A DNA stretch of 64,000 nt from Chryseobacterium kimseyorum (lineage in GTDB: Bacteria > Bacteroidota > Bacteroidia > Flavobacteriales > Weeksellaceae), in assembly GCF_025971945.1 (NCBI RefSeq), contig NZ_JAPDHW010000001.1:248001-312000 (forward strand). Direction: 5' to 3'. The notes beneath the pieces are model-generated. The model was not told the DNA's origin and made no database searches. It was given only the letters and a program-made list of their open reading frames with translations. Within the stretch, counting starts at the first letter, position 1. Each line of letters starts with the position of its first letter. Of the stretch, positions 8,532-17,802 are shown one piece after another. The translations under genes were made by a program, and so were the position numbers.

Positions 8532-10934
8532 ATGAAGATCAAACTAACCATCTGTTTGCTTGCGTTTCTCAACTTCTACGAGGCGCAGGAAAATATTTCT
8601 TACCAAAAACCTTCTGCAGAAATCCTTAAACTTGCAGATTACGACAGGCCGCCAAGTGTTTTGACCAACTCGAAAAAAGACTGGGTGGTTTTTGTATACA
8701 GACCGACCTACAAAACACTCGACGATCTCAATCAGCAGGAAATGAAACTGGGTGGTTTGAGAATTAATCCGGTAACAAATATTTCAAGTTCAACATCTTA
8801 TTCTTACAATTTGAAAGTGAGAAAGATGAATGATAAAACGGAAGTTCAGGTCAAAGGTCTACCGACAAATCCTAAAATTACCAATACGTCATTCTCGCCC
8901 GACGAGAAAAAATTAGCTTTCACGAATACCACGGATAAAGGTGTTGAACTTTGGGTGGTTGACTTAGAAACTGCTACAGCGAAAAAGATTACCAAAGATA
9001 ATTTGAATGCCAACTTAGGAAATCCGTACAGCTGGATGAAGGATTCTCAAAGTTTTCTGATTAAAGTTCTTCCAGAAAACAGACCAAAATTAACCGATTC
9101 TTCAAAAGATCTTCCAACAGGACCCATCGTTTCTACAGCGGACGGAAAAGTTTCGCAGAACAGAACCTATCAGGATTTGCTTAAAAATCCACAGGATGAA
9201 AAGAACTTTGAGATTCTCACTGCATCAGAATTATACAATGCAGATTTGAGTGGAAATCTAAAAAAGATAAAGGATCAGGATTTATTTGCCGGAATAAGTT
9301 ATTCTCCGGATGGGAATTATCTGATGCTCACTACGCTTAAAAAGCCTTTTTCATATATCGTTCCGCTAAGCAGATTTCCAATGACGACAACTGTTTACGA
9401 TACGAAAGGAAATGTAGTGAAGGTGGTGAATGAAGTTCCTTTAAATGAAATCATGCCGAAAGGTTTTTCTTCAGTAAGAGTAGGAAAAAGAGACATGAGC
9501 TGGAGAGCCGACCAGCCTGCAACTTTAGTTTTTGCCGAAGCTTTGGATGGTGGCGATCAGTCTAAGACCGTTGACTTCAGAGATGAAGTTTTCACCTGGG
9601 AAGCTCCGTTTACTGCACAGCCAAAGTCTTTCTTTAAAACAAAACAGAGATATGAAGGTACAAGCTGGACAAATAATCATTATGCGATCGTTTCTGAAGG
9701 TTGGTACGACACCAGAAATACAAAATCTTATCTGGTAGATTTAAATGACGGAAAATCTCAGGTGATTGAAGACCGAAATTACCAGGACGTCTACAGCGAT
9801 CCGGGAAGTTTCAATACTACTAAAAATGATTTCGGTAGATACGTTTTAGACATGAAAGGTGATAAAGCTTATTTGATCGGTGCGGGATTCACCAAAGACG
9901 GACAGCATCCATTCATCGATGAAATGGACATGAAATCTTTAAAGAAGAAAAGACTCTACACATCAAATCTCAAAGGAGCCAAAGAAGAAATCATCGATAT
10001 CATCAATCCTTCAAAAGGAGAGGTGTTGACAATTCAGCAGTCGGCAAGTCAGTATCCGAATTATTTTAAGAAAAATATCAAATCGAACAAATCTGAAGCA
10101 GTTACCAATTTTGCCAATCCTTTTGAAAGCATTAAAGATGTTTACAAAGAAGTAATCACGTACAAAAGAAACGATGGAGTGACTTTAACGGGAACTCTTT
10201 ATTTACCTGCCAACTACGACAGAAAGGCGAAGAAAGAAAAACTTCCTTTATTGATTTGGGCTTATCCTACAGAATATAAAGACAAAAATACAGCCGGGCA
10301 AAACACACAGAACCCGAACGATTTTACGTTCCCATATTACGGTTCATTTGTATACTGGACGGCAAAAGGATATGCGGTCCTGGATGATGCTGCTTTCCCA
10401 ATTATAGGGGAAGGAAAAACTGAACCCAACGATACCTTCATTCCTCAATTGGTTGCCAACGGAAAAGCTGCAATCGACGCTGTAGATCAGCTGGGATACA
10501 TCGACAGAAATAAAGTGGCAGTCGGTGGACATTCGTACGGAGCGTTTATGACGGCCAACCTTCTGACACACTCTAAAGATTATGCATGTGGAATTGCCAG
10601 AAGCGGTGCTTACAACAGGACTTTAACGCCATTTGGTTTCCAGAGCGAACAGAGAAACTATTGGGATGTTCCGGAAATTTACAACACGATGTCACCGTTT
10701 ATGAATGCAGATAAAATGAAAACGCCAATGTTGTTAATTCATGGTGATGCAGACAACAATCCGGGAACATTTACCTTACAGACCGAAAGATATTTTCAAG
10801 CTTTGAAAAATTTAGGAGCACCTGTGAAAATGGTTCTTCTGCCAAAAGAATCTCACGGCTATGCAGCAAAAGAAAATATTCTTCATTTGCTTTGGGAGCA
10901 GGATCAGTTTCTTGAGAAATGTCTGAAGAAATAA
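8532..10934 (+). CDS. secreted S9-family (prolyl oligopeptidase-like) serine peptidase
   Basis: An 800-residue exported peptidase. Residues 1-19 form a signal peptide (MKIKLTICLLAFLNFYEAQ). Residues about 30-550 look like a beta propeller with WD40/PD40-type strands (SFSPDEKKLAFTN, GISYSPDGNYLMLTT). The alpha/beta hydrolase domain follows: nucleophile S668 in GGHSYGAF, acid in HGDADNNPG (D739 or D741) and H775 in KESHGY. The order and spacing fit S9 peptidases, close to the group that includes plant glutamyl endopeptidase. It probably acts in the periplasm on peptides. It is a single-gene unit ending in a strong terminator. Confidence 0.92.
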   Translation: MKIKLTICLLAFLNFYEAQENISYQKPSAEILKLADYDRPPSVLTNSKKDWVVFVYRPTYKTLDDLNQQEMKLGGLRINPVTNISSSTSYSYNLKVRKMNDKTEVQVKGLPTNPKITNTSFSPDEKKLAFTNTTDKGVELWVVDLETATAKKITKDNLNANLGNPYSWMKDSQSFLIKVLPENRPKLTDSSKDLPTGPIVSTADGKVSQNRTYQDLLKNPQDEKNFEILTASELYNADLSGNLKKIKDQDLFAGISYSPDGNYLMLTTLKKPFSYIVPLSRFPMTTTVYDTKGNVVKVVNEVPLNEIMPKGFSSVRVGKRDMSWRADQPATLVFAEALDGGDQSKTVDFRDEVFTWEAPFTAQPKSFFKTKQRYEGTSWTNNHYAIVSEGWYDTRNTKSYLVDLNDGKSQVIEDRNYQDVYSDPGSFNTTKNDFGRYVLDMKGDKAYLIGAGFTKDGQHPFIDEMDMKSLKKKRLYTSNLKGAKEEIIDIINPSKGEVLTIQQSASQYPNYFKKNIKSNKSEAVTNFANPFESIKDVYKEVITYKRNDGVTLTGTLYLPANYDRKAKKEKLPLLIWAYPTEYKDKNTAGQNTQNPNDFTFPYYGSFVYWTAKGYAVLDDAAFPIIGEGKTEPNDTFIPQLVANGKAAIDAVDQLGYIDRNKVAVGGHSYGAFMTANLLTHSKDYACGIARSGAYNRTLTPFGFQSEQRNYWDVPEIYNTMSPFMNADKMKTPMLLIHGDADNNPGTFTLQTERYFQALKNLGAPVKMVLLPKESHGYAAKENILHLLWEQDQFLEKCLKK

Positions 10935-10940
10935 ATGATA

Positions 10941-10971
10941 AAACCTCGCTCAATTGAGCGAGGTTTTTTTT
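10941..10971 (+). terminator. Rho-independent terminator after the S9 peptidase gene
   Basis: A perfect palindromic stem CCTCGCTCAA/TTGAGCGAGG with A and T flanks and an eight-T tail. Confidence 0.85.
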
Positions 10972-11078
10972 AAAGTCGTTTGTCTCTTAGACTTACTAAA
11001 CTATTTTAATCGCATTAATATAGGATTTTTGTCATTTTAAATATGCCAAAAAATTTAAAAAGCAAATTTCACTAATTA

Positions 11079-11911
11079 TTACTTTTTAAAATTCGGTTGC
11101 TTATCTTTTTCAATAAAAATATATCTGCCTTTAATGCCATTTTGAAGCATTCCTTTTTTGCTGTTCAGTTCTTCTATGGATTCTATGTTTTCATTTTTAA
11201 AGTTGGCTTTACCTCCATTTTTTATGTTTTCAGAAAGCATTCTTGTAGGATTTAAGTATAAATCTTCCAAGTAAGCTTTAAATTTCTGATTGGTGACAGT
11301 AATGGCTTTTTTGCCAAAATGAGTTTCCACAAAATCATTCGTATCATATGTTTGCGGCAATATTACATTTTTTTAAGTTGATAGCTGAAGTTTTTTTCGG
11401 TATCTTCCAAAAGAAAAATAAGACCCGGAAGTCCACGGAATTTGTAAGGTCCTTCATTGATATCAACTTCCTTTGAAAACCATGCAGTCCAACTTCTGCC
11501 ACCAAAATTGGTGACAGCTTTCTGTAATAAATAGCCGTTGTAGTTTTTGGTTTCCTGCATCACTTTCCACGCCATTTCATCATTGGTTTTCACAACAAAG
11601 TAGTCGAAAAAATCTCTGAACCAATTATTTTTATTAGAATTGATTTCTCTTGAGATAATCTGATCTGTTTTGGTGCTGTATTTTGATACGGTAGTCCCGG
11701 CGGCTTTGTTGATAGAATCATATTCAGCAAACGTCTGGTCATAAAACTTAACTGTTTTGGCGGAAATATCCAGATTCATCAGTGTCTTTCTGTAATCTTC
11801 AGTAGAATCTCTCCGGTATTGCAATTCGTATACAAATCTGTTAGTCTGTGAGTACGAAAAAAGGCTGGTTAAAAAGCCGATAAGAGTAAGGGATTTTCGC
11901 ATTACGTTCAT
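11079..11911 (-). pseudogene. GLPGLI family protein, frameshifted at an A7 tract
   Basis: Two adjacent reading frames together make one GLPGLI protein of about 278 residues, the same size as the paralogues at 27.6-30.2 kb. The first part (11363-11911) has a signal peptide (SLTLIGFLTSLFSYSQ) and the motif GPYKFRGLPGLIFLLED, and stops after QLKKM. The second part (11079-11360) continues with PQTYDTNDFVETHFGKKA. Adding one A to the A7 run (plus-strand T run, 11368-11374) joins them as LKKNVILPQTY. It may be a real mutation, phase variation or a sequencing error. Start is at 11911 or, in frame, 11902. GLPGLI proteins are exported and of unknown function. Confidence 0.8.
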
Positions 11912-11924
11912 ATAATTTTCTGGA

Positions 11925-11932
11925 CAAATATA
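11925..11932 (-). promoter_or_regulatory. -7 promoter box (TATATTTG) of the frameshifted GLPGLI gene
   Basis: An exact TAnnTTTG match on the minus strand, 13 nt before the first ATG. The frameshifted gene therefore still has a plausible promoter. Confidence 0.4.
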
Positions 11933-11989
11933 TAAAATATCCCCTTCCCGTGGAAAATGTAAGACGATTCGCCCACTTGAATTTTTAAT

Positions 11990-12514
11990 TTATTTTAATT
12001 CTTTTTTCATCATAAGATCAGTCTGATCTTCGTTTCCAAATTTGAAAATATGTTTGTCAAATTCTACAAAACCATTTTTCTTATAGAACTGAACCGCTCT
12101 GAGATTTTCTTCCCAAACACCCAGCCAGACATAATCTAAATTTTTTGTTTTGGCAATTTCCAATGCTTTGTCATAAAGAATCTGTCCTACTTTTTTCCCG
12201 TGAAAATCTTTTGAAACATAGATTCTTTCAATTTCTAGAGAGTTTTTATCCTGCAGTTCCGTTTGGGCATCTCCTAAATTCACTTTAAAATAACCAATCA
12301 CTTCTTCTTTGGTTAATGCAAAGAAAAATTCTGAATTTTCATTTTGGATTTCTGAGGTTAACTTCTCAGTGGTAAAACCTGTAGCCATGTATTGAGCCAT
12401 ATTTTCCTCTGTATTGTGAGGCGAGAAAGTATCGTAAAAAGTTTCTTTTGCAATTTTTTGCAGCTCTTCAACATCGTCTGTCCCAATTTGTCTAAGTATA
12501 ATATCTTGCATCAT
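11990..12514 (-). CDS. GNAT family N-acetyltransferase
   Basis: A 174-residue Gcn5-related acetyltransferase. The acetyl-CoA-binding motif A is IERIYVSKDFHGKKVGQILYDKAL (about residues 90-115), followed by the motif B segment VWLGVWEENLRAVQFYKKNGFVEFDKHIF. The start ATGATG at 12514 overlaps the stop of the upstream acetyltransferase gene (ATGA), so the pair is one transcription unit. The acceptor substrate is unknown; the sequence pattern resembles stand-alone amine or peptide acetyltransferases rather than ribosomal RimI. Confidence 0.87.
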   Translation of the reverse strand: MMQDIILRQIGTDDVEELQKIAKETFYDTFSPHNTEENMAQYMATGFTTEKLTSEIQNENSEFFFALTKEEVIGYFKVNLGDAQTELQDKNSLEIERIYVSKDFHGKKVGQILYDKALEIAKTKNLDYVWLGVWEENLRAVQFYKKNGFVEFDKHIFKFGNEDQTDLMMKKELK

Positions 12515-13029
12515 TTTACTGAATGATTTTTATTTTTAACTGAATAAACAGCACCGTCATGACCATCAAAATCAAAATCTCTTTCATATTGAAGTCCAAT
12601 CTTCTCTAAGACTTTAATAGAAGCAATATTTTCCTTCATAGCTCTTCCGATGATTGTTTTTATATTTAATTCATTAAAACCATAATCGATACAGACCTTT
12701 GCGCTTTCAGTAACAAAACCTTGATTCCAGAAATGTTCAAAAAACCGGAAGCCAATATCTGTTTCATCCAGTTCCTCACTGTACTTCAATCCGCACCAAC
12801 CGAGAAACTCTTGCGTTGATTTATTGATGACTGCCCATCTTCCAAAACCATTTCTTTGATAATCAGAATAGTTTTCCAGAAAAACTTTAGCTTCATCAAT
12901 ATCTTTAAACGCAGAATTTCCAGTGTATTTTATAACATTTGGATTCAAATTTAATTCGAAAAAACTTTCTGCATCGCTGATATCAAATTCTCTTAAGTAC
13001 AATCGCTCAGTTTCAATTACATCTTTCAT
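12511..13029 (-). CDS. GNAT family N-acetyltransferase (RimJ/RimL-like)
   Basis: A 172-residue acetyltransferase of the Acetyltransf_3 type. It begins with IETERLYLREFDISDAESFFELN, typical of RimJ/RimL-like proteins. It then shows the GWCGLKY strand, the FFEHFWNQGFVTESAKVCIDYGF motif A region and the NIASIKVLEKIGLQYERDFDFDGHDGAVYSV C-terminal block. It is the first gene of a two-gene unit with the other acetyltransferase. Substrate unknown. A TAnnTTTG-like sequence with one mismatch (13040-13047) lies just upstream. Confidence 0.87.
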   Translation of the reverse strand: MKDVIETERLYLREFDISDAESFFELNLNPNVIKYTGNSAFKDIDEAKVFLENYSDYQRNGFGRWAVINKSTQEFLGWCGLKYSEELDETDIGFRFFEHFWNQGFVTESAKVCIDYGFNELNIKTIIGRAMKENIASIKVLEKIGLQYERDFDFDGHDGAVYSVKNKNHSVK

Positions 13030-13087
13030 CGTTAATATTGAAATTTAAAGATAATCAAAAAAAAGTGATCCAAAGACCGCTTCAATA

Positions 13088-14452
13088 TTATAATTTATTT
13101 GATTTAAGTCTTCGGGCAGACATATCCAGGAAACGTTTGACCAGCATAAATGCAGAGATCGTTAATCCCAATCCGAGTGCGATCCACATTCCAAAAGCGC
13201 CCATTTTTAAGGTGACACAAAGAAAATATCCTAAAGGAATGGTAATGAGCCAATACGCAATAAACGTAATTATTGACGGAATTTTCACATCCTGCAAACC
13301 TCTCAGCATTCCCAAAGCTGTTACTTGAATTCCATCAGATAGCTGAAACAATGCTGCGATAATCATCAGTTTAGAAGCCAGCATAATCACTTCTACTTCT
13401 TCAGGTTTTGTAAAAAATGTAGGCAGAATATTTCGTCCCAGAACGAAAATTAATCCGCAAATACACATAAAAAGAAAAGCAATTTTCAGATTGTTAATTC
13501 CTATTTTTCTTAGCTCTACAAAGTTTTGTTCACCGAGTTTTCTGCCAATCATTACTGTTGAAGCCACACTGAAACCAATGCATAAGTTAAAGGTAAAAGA
13601 TGCCATGCTTAATGCAATCTGGTGCGAAGCGATATCATGCGAAGAAATTAGCCCGCAGATAAATGCTGCTGCCGCAAAAGCCGTCACTTCAAAGAACATC
13701 TGTAAGGCTGTCGGGAAACCTAATCTTACCATTTTCTCAAACATCTGCTTAGAAAAAACCTGCATTTTCAGTGAAAACTGTTTGATGTACAATCTTGTTT
13801 TCGGTTCTTTCATTAAAACAAAATAAAGGAAAACTACCATGAAAATTCTGGCAATTAAACTTGCCAATGCAGAACCTTTCACACCCATTTCAGGAAAAAT
13901 CCAAAGTCCTTTGATGAACACGTAATTTAAAACGATATTAATAACATTCGCAATAATAGTCGCTTTGGTCACTCCAATTGTATAGGATAAACCTTCAGAT
14001 ACTTCTCTCAAAGTCTGAAATGCCATAAACGGAACAATACTGATCGCCATAATCCATAAAAAGTCTGCTGTATCCGGAATGATTTTCGCCGGCTGACCAG
14101 AATGGTAGAGTAGCGGTAATCCGGCAAACAAGACCAGCATCAGAATAATTCCGACAGTCATATTGATTACAAAACCGTGACTGAAAACCGAATTGATAGT
14201 CTTGCGGTCATTCTGAGAATGTGCCTCAGAAACCAAAGGCGGAATAGCAAAAGAAAATCCCAGTGCCAAAACAAACATGGAGAAAAACACTGCATTCCCC
14301 AAAGAGACAGATGCCAGTGCATCCGCACCTAACAATCTGCCGACGATGATATTGTCAAAAAGGTTTACAGAAACCTGCCCAACCTGGGTCAGCATTACTG
14401 GAAGTGCCAGAGTAAGGGCTTCTTTCGTGTAATTTTTATTTAAAAAACTCAT
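13088..14452 (-). CDS. MATE family multidrug efflux transporter
   Basis: A 454-residue inner-membrane exporter with about twelve hydrophobic helices in two similar halves. N-terminal signatures include LALPVMLTQVGQVSVNLFDNIIVGRLLGADALASVSLG; the second half begins near RLGFPTALQMFFEVTAFAAAAFICG. MATE proteins expel cationic drugs or metabolites using Na+ or H+ gradients, but ion and substrate cannot be decided here. It follows the response regulator gene in the same direction, separated by a strong hairpin, so it is probably its own unit. Confidence 0.93.
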   Translation of the reverse strand: MSFLNKNYTKEALTLALPVMLTQVGQVSVNLFDNIIVGRLLGADALASVSLGNAVFFSMFVLALGFSFAIPPLVSEAHSQNDRKTINSVFSHGFVINMTVGIILMLVLFAGLPLLYHSGQPAKIIPDTADFLWIMAISIVPFMAFQTLREVSEGLSYTIGVTKATIIANVINIVLNYVFIKGLWIFPEMGVKGSALASLIARIFMVVFLYFVLMKEPKTRLYIKQFSLKMQVFSKQMFEKMVRLGFPTALQMFFEVTAFAAAAFICGLISSHDIASHQIALSMASFTFNLCIGFSVASTVMIGRKLGEQNFVELRKIGINNLKIAFLFMCICGLIFVLGRNILPTFFTKPEEVEVIMLASKLMIIAALFQLSDGIQVTALGMLRGLQDVKIPSIITFIAYWLITIPLGYFLCVTLKMGAFGMWIALGLGLTISAFMLVKRFLDMSARRLKSNKL

Positions 14453-14465
14453 GATATTTTACAAA

Positions 14466-14498
14466 AAAAATTTGCAGTATAGATACTGCAAATTTTTT
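14466..14498 (-). terminator. Rho-independent terminator after the sigma-54 activator-like gene
   Basis: A perfect 13-bp stem AAATTTGCAGTAT/ATACTGCAAATTT with a 2-nt loop and a T run on the minus strand. It lies between the activator stop and the MATE start. Confidence 0.75.
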
Positions 14499-14524
14499 AT
14501 AATTTATTTTAATTAATAATTAAA

Positions 14525-15709
14525 TTATTTTCTCACAAAACTTGCAACATCCTCTTCGGAAACTGTAGTTCCTCCAAGAATAATTAATCTTTCCACAACG
14601 TTTCTCAGCTCTCTGATATTTCCTGTCCACGACAGCGCTTTTAAAGCGTCAATAGCAGTCTCATCAAACTTTTTCAAAGCTGTACCGTGTTCATCAGAAA
14701 TCAAAGTAGAAAAATGGTCTACCAACAATTTGATATCTTCTTTTCTCTCATCCAAAGGCGGAACGTAGATTTCGATAACCGATAATCTGTGATACAAATC
14801 TTCTCTGAATCTTCCAGCCTCGATTTCTTTCGCCATATTTTTGTTAGTTGCTGCAAGAACTCTTACATCAACTTTTATTTCTTTATCGCTTCCTACCGGA
14901 GAAACTTTGCTTTCCTGCAGTGCTCTTAAAACCTTTGCCTGAGCGATTAAACTCATATCACCGATCTCATCCAGGAAAATAGTACCACCATTAGCCTGTT
15001 CAAATTTCCCCTGCTTGTCTTTGATAGCACCTGTAAATGAACCTTTAACGTGACCGAAAAGTTCAGACTCAATCAATTCAGAAGGAATCGCAGCACAGTT
15101 TACTTCTACCATCGGGCCTCTCGCTCTTTCACTTAGATTGTGAATAGCGTGAGCCACCAGTTCTTTTCCGGCACCATTCGGACCGGTAATTAAAACTCTT
15201 GCATCAGAAACAGCCACTTTTTCAATCATCTCCTGAATTTTTTTCAACGGAGCAGATTCACCAATCATCTGGTATTTCTTGTTGACTTTTCTTTTCAGGG
15301 TTTTGTTTTCGGTCTGAAGATTTTTATTTTCTTTTTTTAAAGTTTCCTTTACTAAAGCATTTTTCACACTTGTAATCAATCGGTTGATGTCGATTGGTTT
15401 TGAGATAAAATCGTAAGCTCCATCCTTTAAGCAAGCTACCGCAGAATCGATATCGGCATGACCTGAAATCATAATAAACGTTGACTCAGGCTTTAACACT
15501 AAGCTTTGTTTCAAAAACTCAGTTCCTGACATTTTAGGCATTTTGATATCTGAAATTACTAAGGCAAAGTCTTCTTTCTCAACCTGTTTGTAGCCTTCAA
15601 GGCCGTCTTCAGCAATAACAAATTCGTATTCGGTCAATTCATCCGAAAGAATACTGTGAAGTACCCCGGAGATTGCTTTTTCGTCTTCTACAATAAGGAT
15701 TTTTTGCAT
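14525..15709 (-). CDS. sigma-54 activator-like response regulator lacking a DNA-binding domain
   Basis: An NtrC-type protein of 394 residues. The receiver domain has phospho-acceptor D54 in LVISDIKMPKMSG. The AAA+ domain follows with Walker A GPNGAGKE, the sigma-54 loop as GSFTGA (residues 223-228, not GAFTGA), Walker B GGTIFLDEIGDM and the R-finger region HRLSVIEIYVPPL. The chain ends at GGTTVSEEDVASFVRK, so the usual Fis-type helix-turn-helix is missing. The ATG at 15709 is preferred: a -7 box lies directly before it, inside the longer reading frame that starts at 15748. No histidine kinase gene is adjacent. Confidence 0.9.
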   Translation of the reverse strand: MQKILIVEDEKAISGVLHSILSDELTEYEFVIAEDGLEGYKQVEKEDFALVISDIKMPKMSGTEFLKQSLVLKPESTFIMISGHADIDSAVACLKDGAYDFISKPIDINRLITSVKNALVKETLKKENKNLQTENKTLKRKVNKKYQMIGESAPLKKIQEMIEKVAVSDARVLITGPNGAGKELVAHAIHNLSERARGPMVEVNCAAIPSELIESELFGHVKGSFTGAIKDKQGKFEQANGGTIFLDEIGDMSLIAQAKVLRALQESKVSPVGSDKEIKVDVRVLAATNKNMAKEIEAGRFREDLYHRLSVIEIYVPPLDERKEDIKLLVDHFSTLISDEHGTALKKFDETAIDALKALSWTGNIRELRNVVERLIILGGTTVSEEDVASFVRK

Positions 15710-15714
15710 AGTCG

Positions 15715-15748
15715 CAAATTTAGGTATTTTTTGGTTGAGTATTAGCAA
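15715..15748 (-). promoter_or_regulatory. Promoter of the sigma-54 activator-like gene (TTG - 23 bp - TAAATTTG)
   Basis: On the minus strand TTG (15748-15746) precedes an exact TAAATTTG box (15722-15715) by 23 bp. The box ends 5 nt before the ATG, suggesting a leaderless or nearly leaderless mRNA. Apart from this, the gap to 15982 shows nothing recognisable. Confidence 0.5.
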
Positions 15749-15982
15749 AAATCGTTCCCAAAAGTGTATTGCATTTCATTTTAAAGCCTAATTTTCTCAA
15801 TGATATAAATAATATTAACGGTTTTACTGAAAATCAGTTTTTAAAGTTCTTGAATAGTATACAGATTTAAAAGATCTTCGACAAGAGTTCACGCGATAGA
15901 ATAAAACCTTTACAACTTCAATGTTCTGAAATGCGGTACTCAATGGGAAAATTAATGCAGCCTGAACTGTTGAAATAGATAT

Positions 15983-16642
15983 TTAGATCGAATAATCTCG
16001 TCTTCCGAATATCGCTGAGCCCACACGTACAGAATTGGCTCCGCACTCAATAGCGATAGGGAAGTCGTCACTCATTCCCATCGAAAGTGTTTGCAACGGC
16101 CTGATTGTATTTAAATGATCAAAAAGACTCTTTAATTTTTGAAATTCCTTTCTTACCTGACTTTCATCTTCCGTAAAAGTTGCCATTCCCATCAATCCTG
16201 TGATTTCTACATTTGGAAATTCACCGTTTACAAATTTTTCAAATAGGTTTTTGGCTTCTTCAATTTCCAATCCAAATTTTGTATCTTCTTCGGCAATCTT
16301 TACCTGAAGTAAAATGTTGATTTTTCGGCTGTACTTGCCTGCTTCTTTGTTGATTTCGTGTAAGAGCTTCTCAGAATCTACACTTTGAATAGTATCAATG
16401 AATTCGGCAATGTATTTTACTTTGTTGGTCTGAAGATGCCCAATTAAGTGCCACTGAATATCTTTTGGAAGCTGAGGATATTTCTCAACCAGTTCCTGCA
16501 CTTTATTTTCACCAAAAACTTTCTGACCCAGATCATACACTTCCTGAATCGCCGAAACGGGATGTGTTTTCGAAACCGCCACCAATCCAACTTCAGAAGG
16601 AAGTTGATTTTTTATCTTGTTGTAATTTTCCTGAATACTCAT
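15983..16642 (-). CDS. YggS family PLP-binding homeostasis protein
   Basis: A 219-residue single-domain TIM-barrel protein of the YggS/PROSC family. It binds pyridoxal 5'-phosphate but has no known catalytic activity; members keep vitamin B6 and amino-acid pools balanced. The PLP lysine is K25 in LVAVSKTHP. Other signatures are VFGENKVQEL, IQWHLIGHLQTNKVKYI, the DSVDSEKLL-like strand and the C-terminal SMGMSDDFPIAIECGANSVRVGSAIFG that cups the phosphate. A long REP-like hairpin lies between it and the downstream deacetylase gene. Confidence 0.95.
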   Translation of the reverse strand: MSIQENYNKIKNQLPSEVGLVAVSKTHPVSAIQEVYDLGQKVFGENKVQELVEKYPQLPKDIQWHLIGHLQTNKVKYIAEFIDTIQSVDSEKLLHEINKEAGKYSRKINILLQVKIAEEDTKFGLEIEEAKNLFEKFVNGEFPNVEITGLMGMATFTEDESQVRKEFQKLKSLFDHLNTIRPLQTLSMGMSDDFPIAIECGANSVRVGSAIFGRRDYSI

Positions 16643-16726
16643 ACCTGCAAATTTCTGAAATTTAGAAAAGAAAAACTATTAAATAATGGAATTACTTTTA
16701 GATTTTAAATTTATATGCAAAATTAT

Positions 16727-16812
16727 CCCACGGATCACACAGATTTTCACAGATATGTATGTGACATTGTAATTAAACGCAATCATCTGTGAAAATCCGT
16801 GAGATCTGTGGG
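16727..16812. repeat. REP-like palindromic intergenic element
   Basis: Two 28-nt arms (16727-16754 and 16785-16812) are inverted copies of one another with three mismatches. Each arm contains reiterated CACAGAT/ATCTGTG words. The loop is 30 nt. Arms of this kind, based on CTGTGAAAATC(C/T)GTG words, recur in flavobacterial intergenic regions as I recall them; the family assignment is from memory. A degenerate half-copy is present at about 44179-44203. Confidence 0.6.
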
Positions 16813-16820
16813 AGATTAAA

Positions 16821-17687
16821 TTAATTTAAAACTTCATTAATTTTAGGATATTCCGAGATTTTTCTGAATACAAAACGATTTGTTTTCTGGAGTTTTTCTA
16901 TAAACAAATCGAGTTCGTTAACAGAATCCGCATCGGTCAAATATTGATCATGAGTAAGAAAAACTAAATGTCTTGACGTCTTTTCAAGATCATTGAAAAA
17001 AATACTGTCTACTCTTTTGAGCATCACCTGATGATTATCTTTAAGCTGCATTCTGTTTGTGGGTTTCCATTCAAGATCCCAGCCGATTACTTTGTAACCG
17101 GCAAGCTTTAATTTGTCTGCAGCTTCTTTTGAACTTTTAATGTCAGTGCAGGTAATATTGTTGAGTCTCCAGATGTTTCTTCCCGGTGTTCTGGCGATTT
17201 TATTTTTTAATTTTAAACTGTCTTTTGCTGTATCGAAATCGTGAACGACTAATGCGGGATTTCGATAAAAGTCCGTATATCTATTGTGAGCGTGCGTATG
17301 ACTGTGATTAGACAATTCAATTAATCTGTCCTTTCTGAGAGATTCAAGATCCTGTTTTTGGCTTATACTCCCGTTAGCATGTTCACCAACCAAAAATGCT
17401 GTGGCTGAAACATTCCGTTTATGAAGAATTTTAAGAAGGTTTTCTGTCCCACGATTGGGACCGTCATCAAATGTGAGATAAATAACTCTTTTATCTGAAA
17501 TGATTTCATCATCATCAATTTTCAAAACTTGCTTTGCGACGGGAGGTTTTTTAGAAATCACCGTTTCAGATTCTTTCTTGTCTTTTTTCTGATTACAACC
17601 TGTAAACAAAATTGAAGTTGCACCGAATACTGCAACCATCCCTAGAAAAGTCCTGTTGAAAGACTTTTCCACAAAAGTTTTATTCAT
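16821..17687 (-). CDS. polysaccharide deacetylase family lipoprotein
   Basis: A 288-residue NodB-homology protein. The N-terminus has a transmembrane signal and lipobox (ATSILFTGC), so it should be lipid-anchored and face the periplasm or cell surface. The NodB core begins at VIYLTFDDGPNRGTENLL (metal-binding aspartates), with ELSNHSHTHAHNRYTD carrying the two zinc histidines, and a later RTPGRNIWRLNN arginine motif. These enzymes remove acetyl groups from peptidoglycan or other glycans; the true substrate is unknown. No terminator-like T run was found directly after it. Confidence 0.88.
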   Translation of the reverse strand: MNKTFVEKSFNRTFLGMVAVFGATSILFTGCNQKKDKKESETVISKKPPVAKQVLKIDDDEIISDKRVIYLTFDDGPNRGTENLLKILHKRNVSATAFLVGEHANGSISQKQDLESLRKDRLIELSNHSHTHAHNRYTDFYRNPALVVHDFDTAKDSLKLKNKIARTPGRNIWRLNNITCTDIKSSKEAADKLKLAGYKVIGWDLEWKPTNRMQLKDNHQVMLKRVDSIFFNDLEKTSRHLVFLTHDQYLTDADSVNELDLFIEKLQKTNRFVFRKISEYPKINEVLN

Positions 17688-17802
17688 GGAAATTGATGGA
17701 TATTAAATTGTTAAAAAATGTTAATTTTCAAGTTTTAAATTTAGCAATTGTAATACCAATAATGGTGAAAAAATTTAAGATTTAATTTAATTTTAATAAA
17801 AA

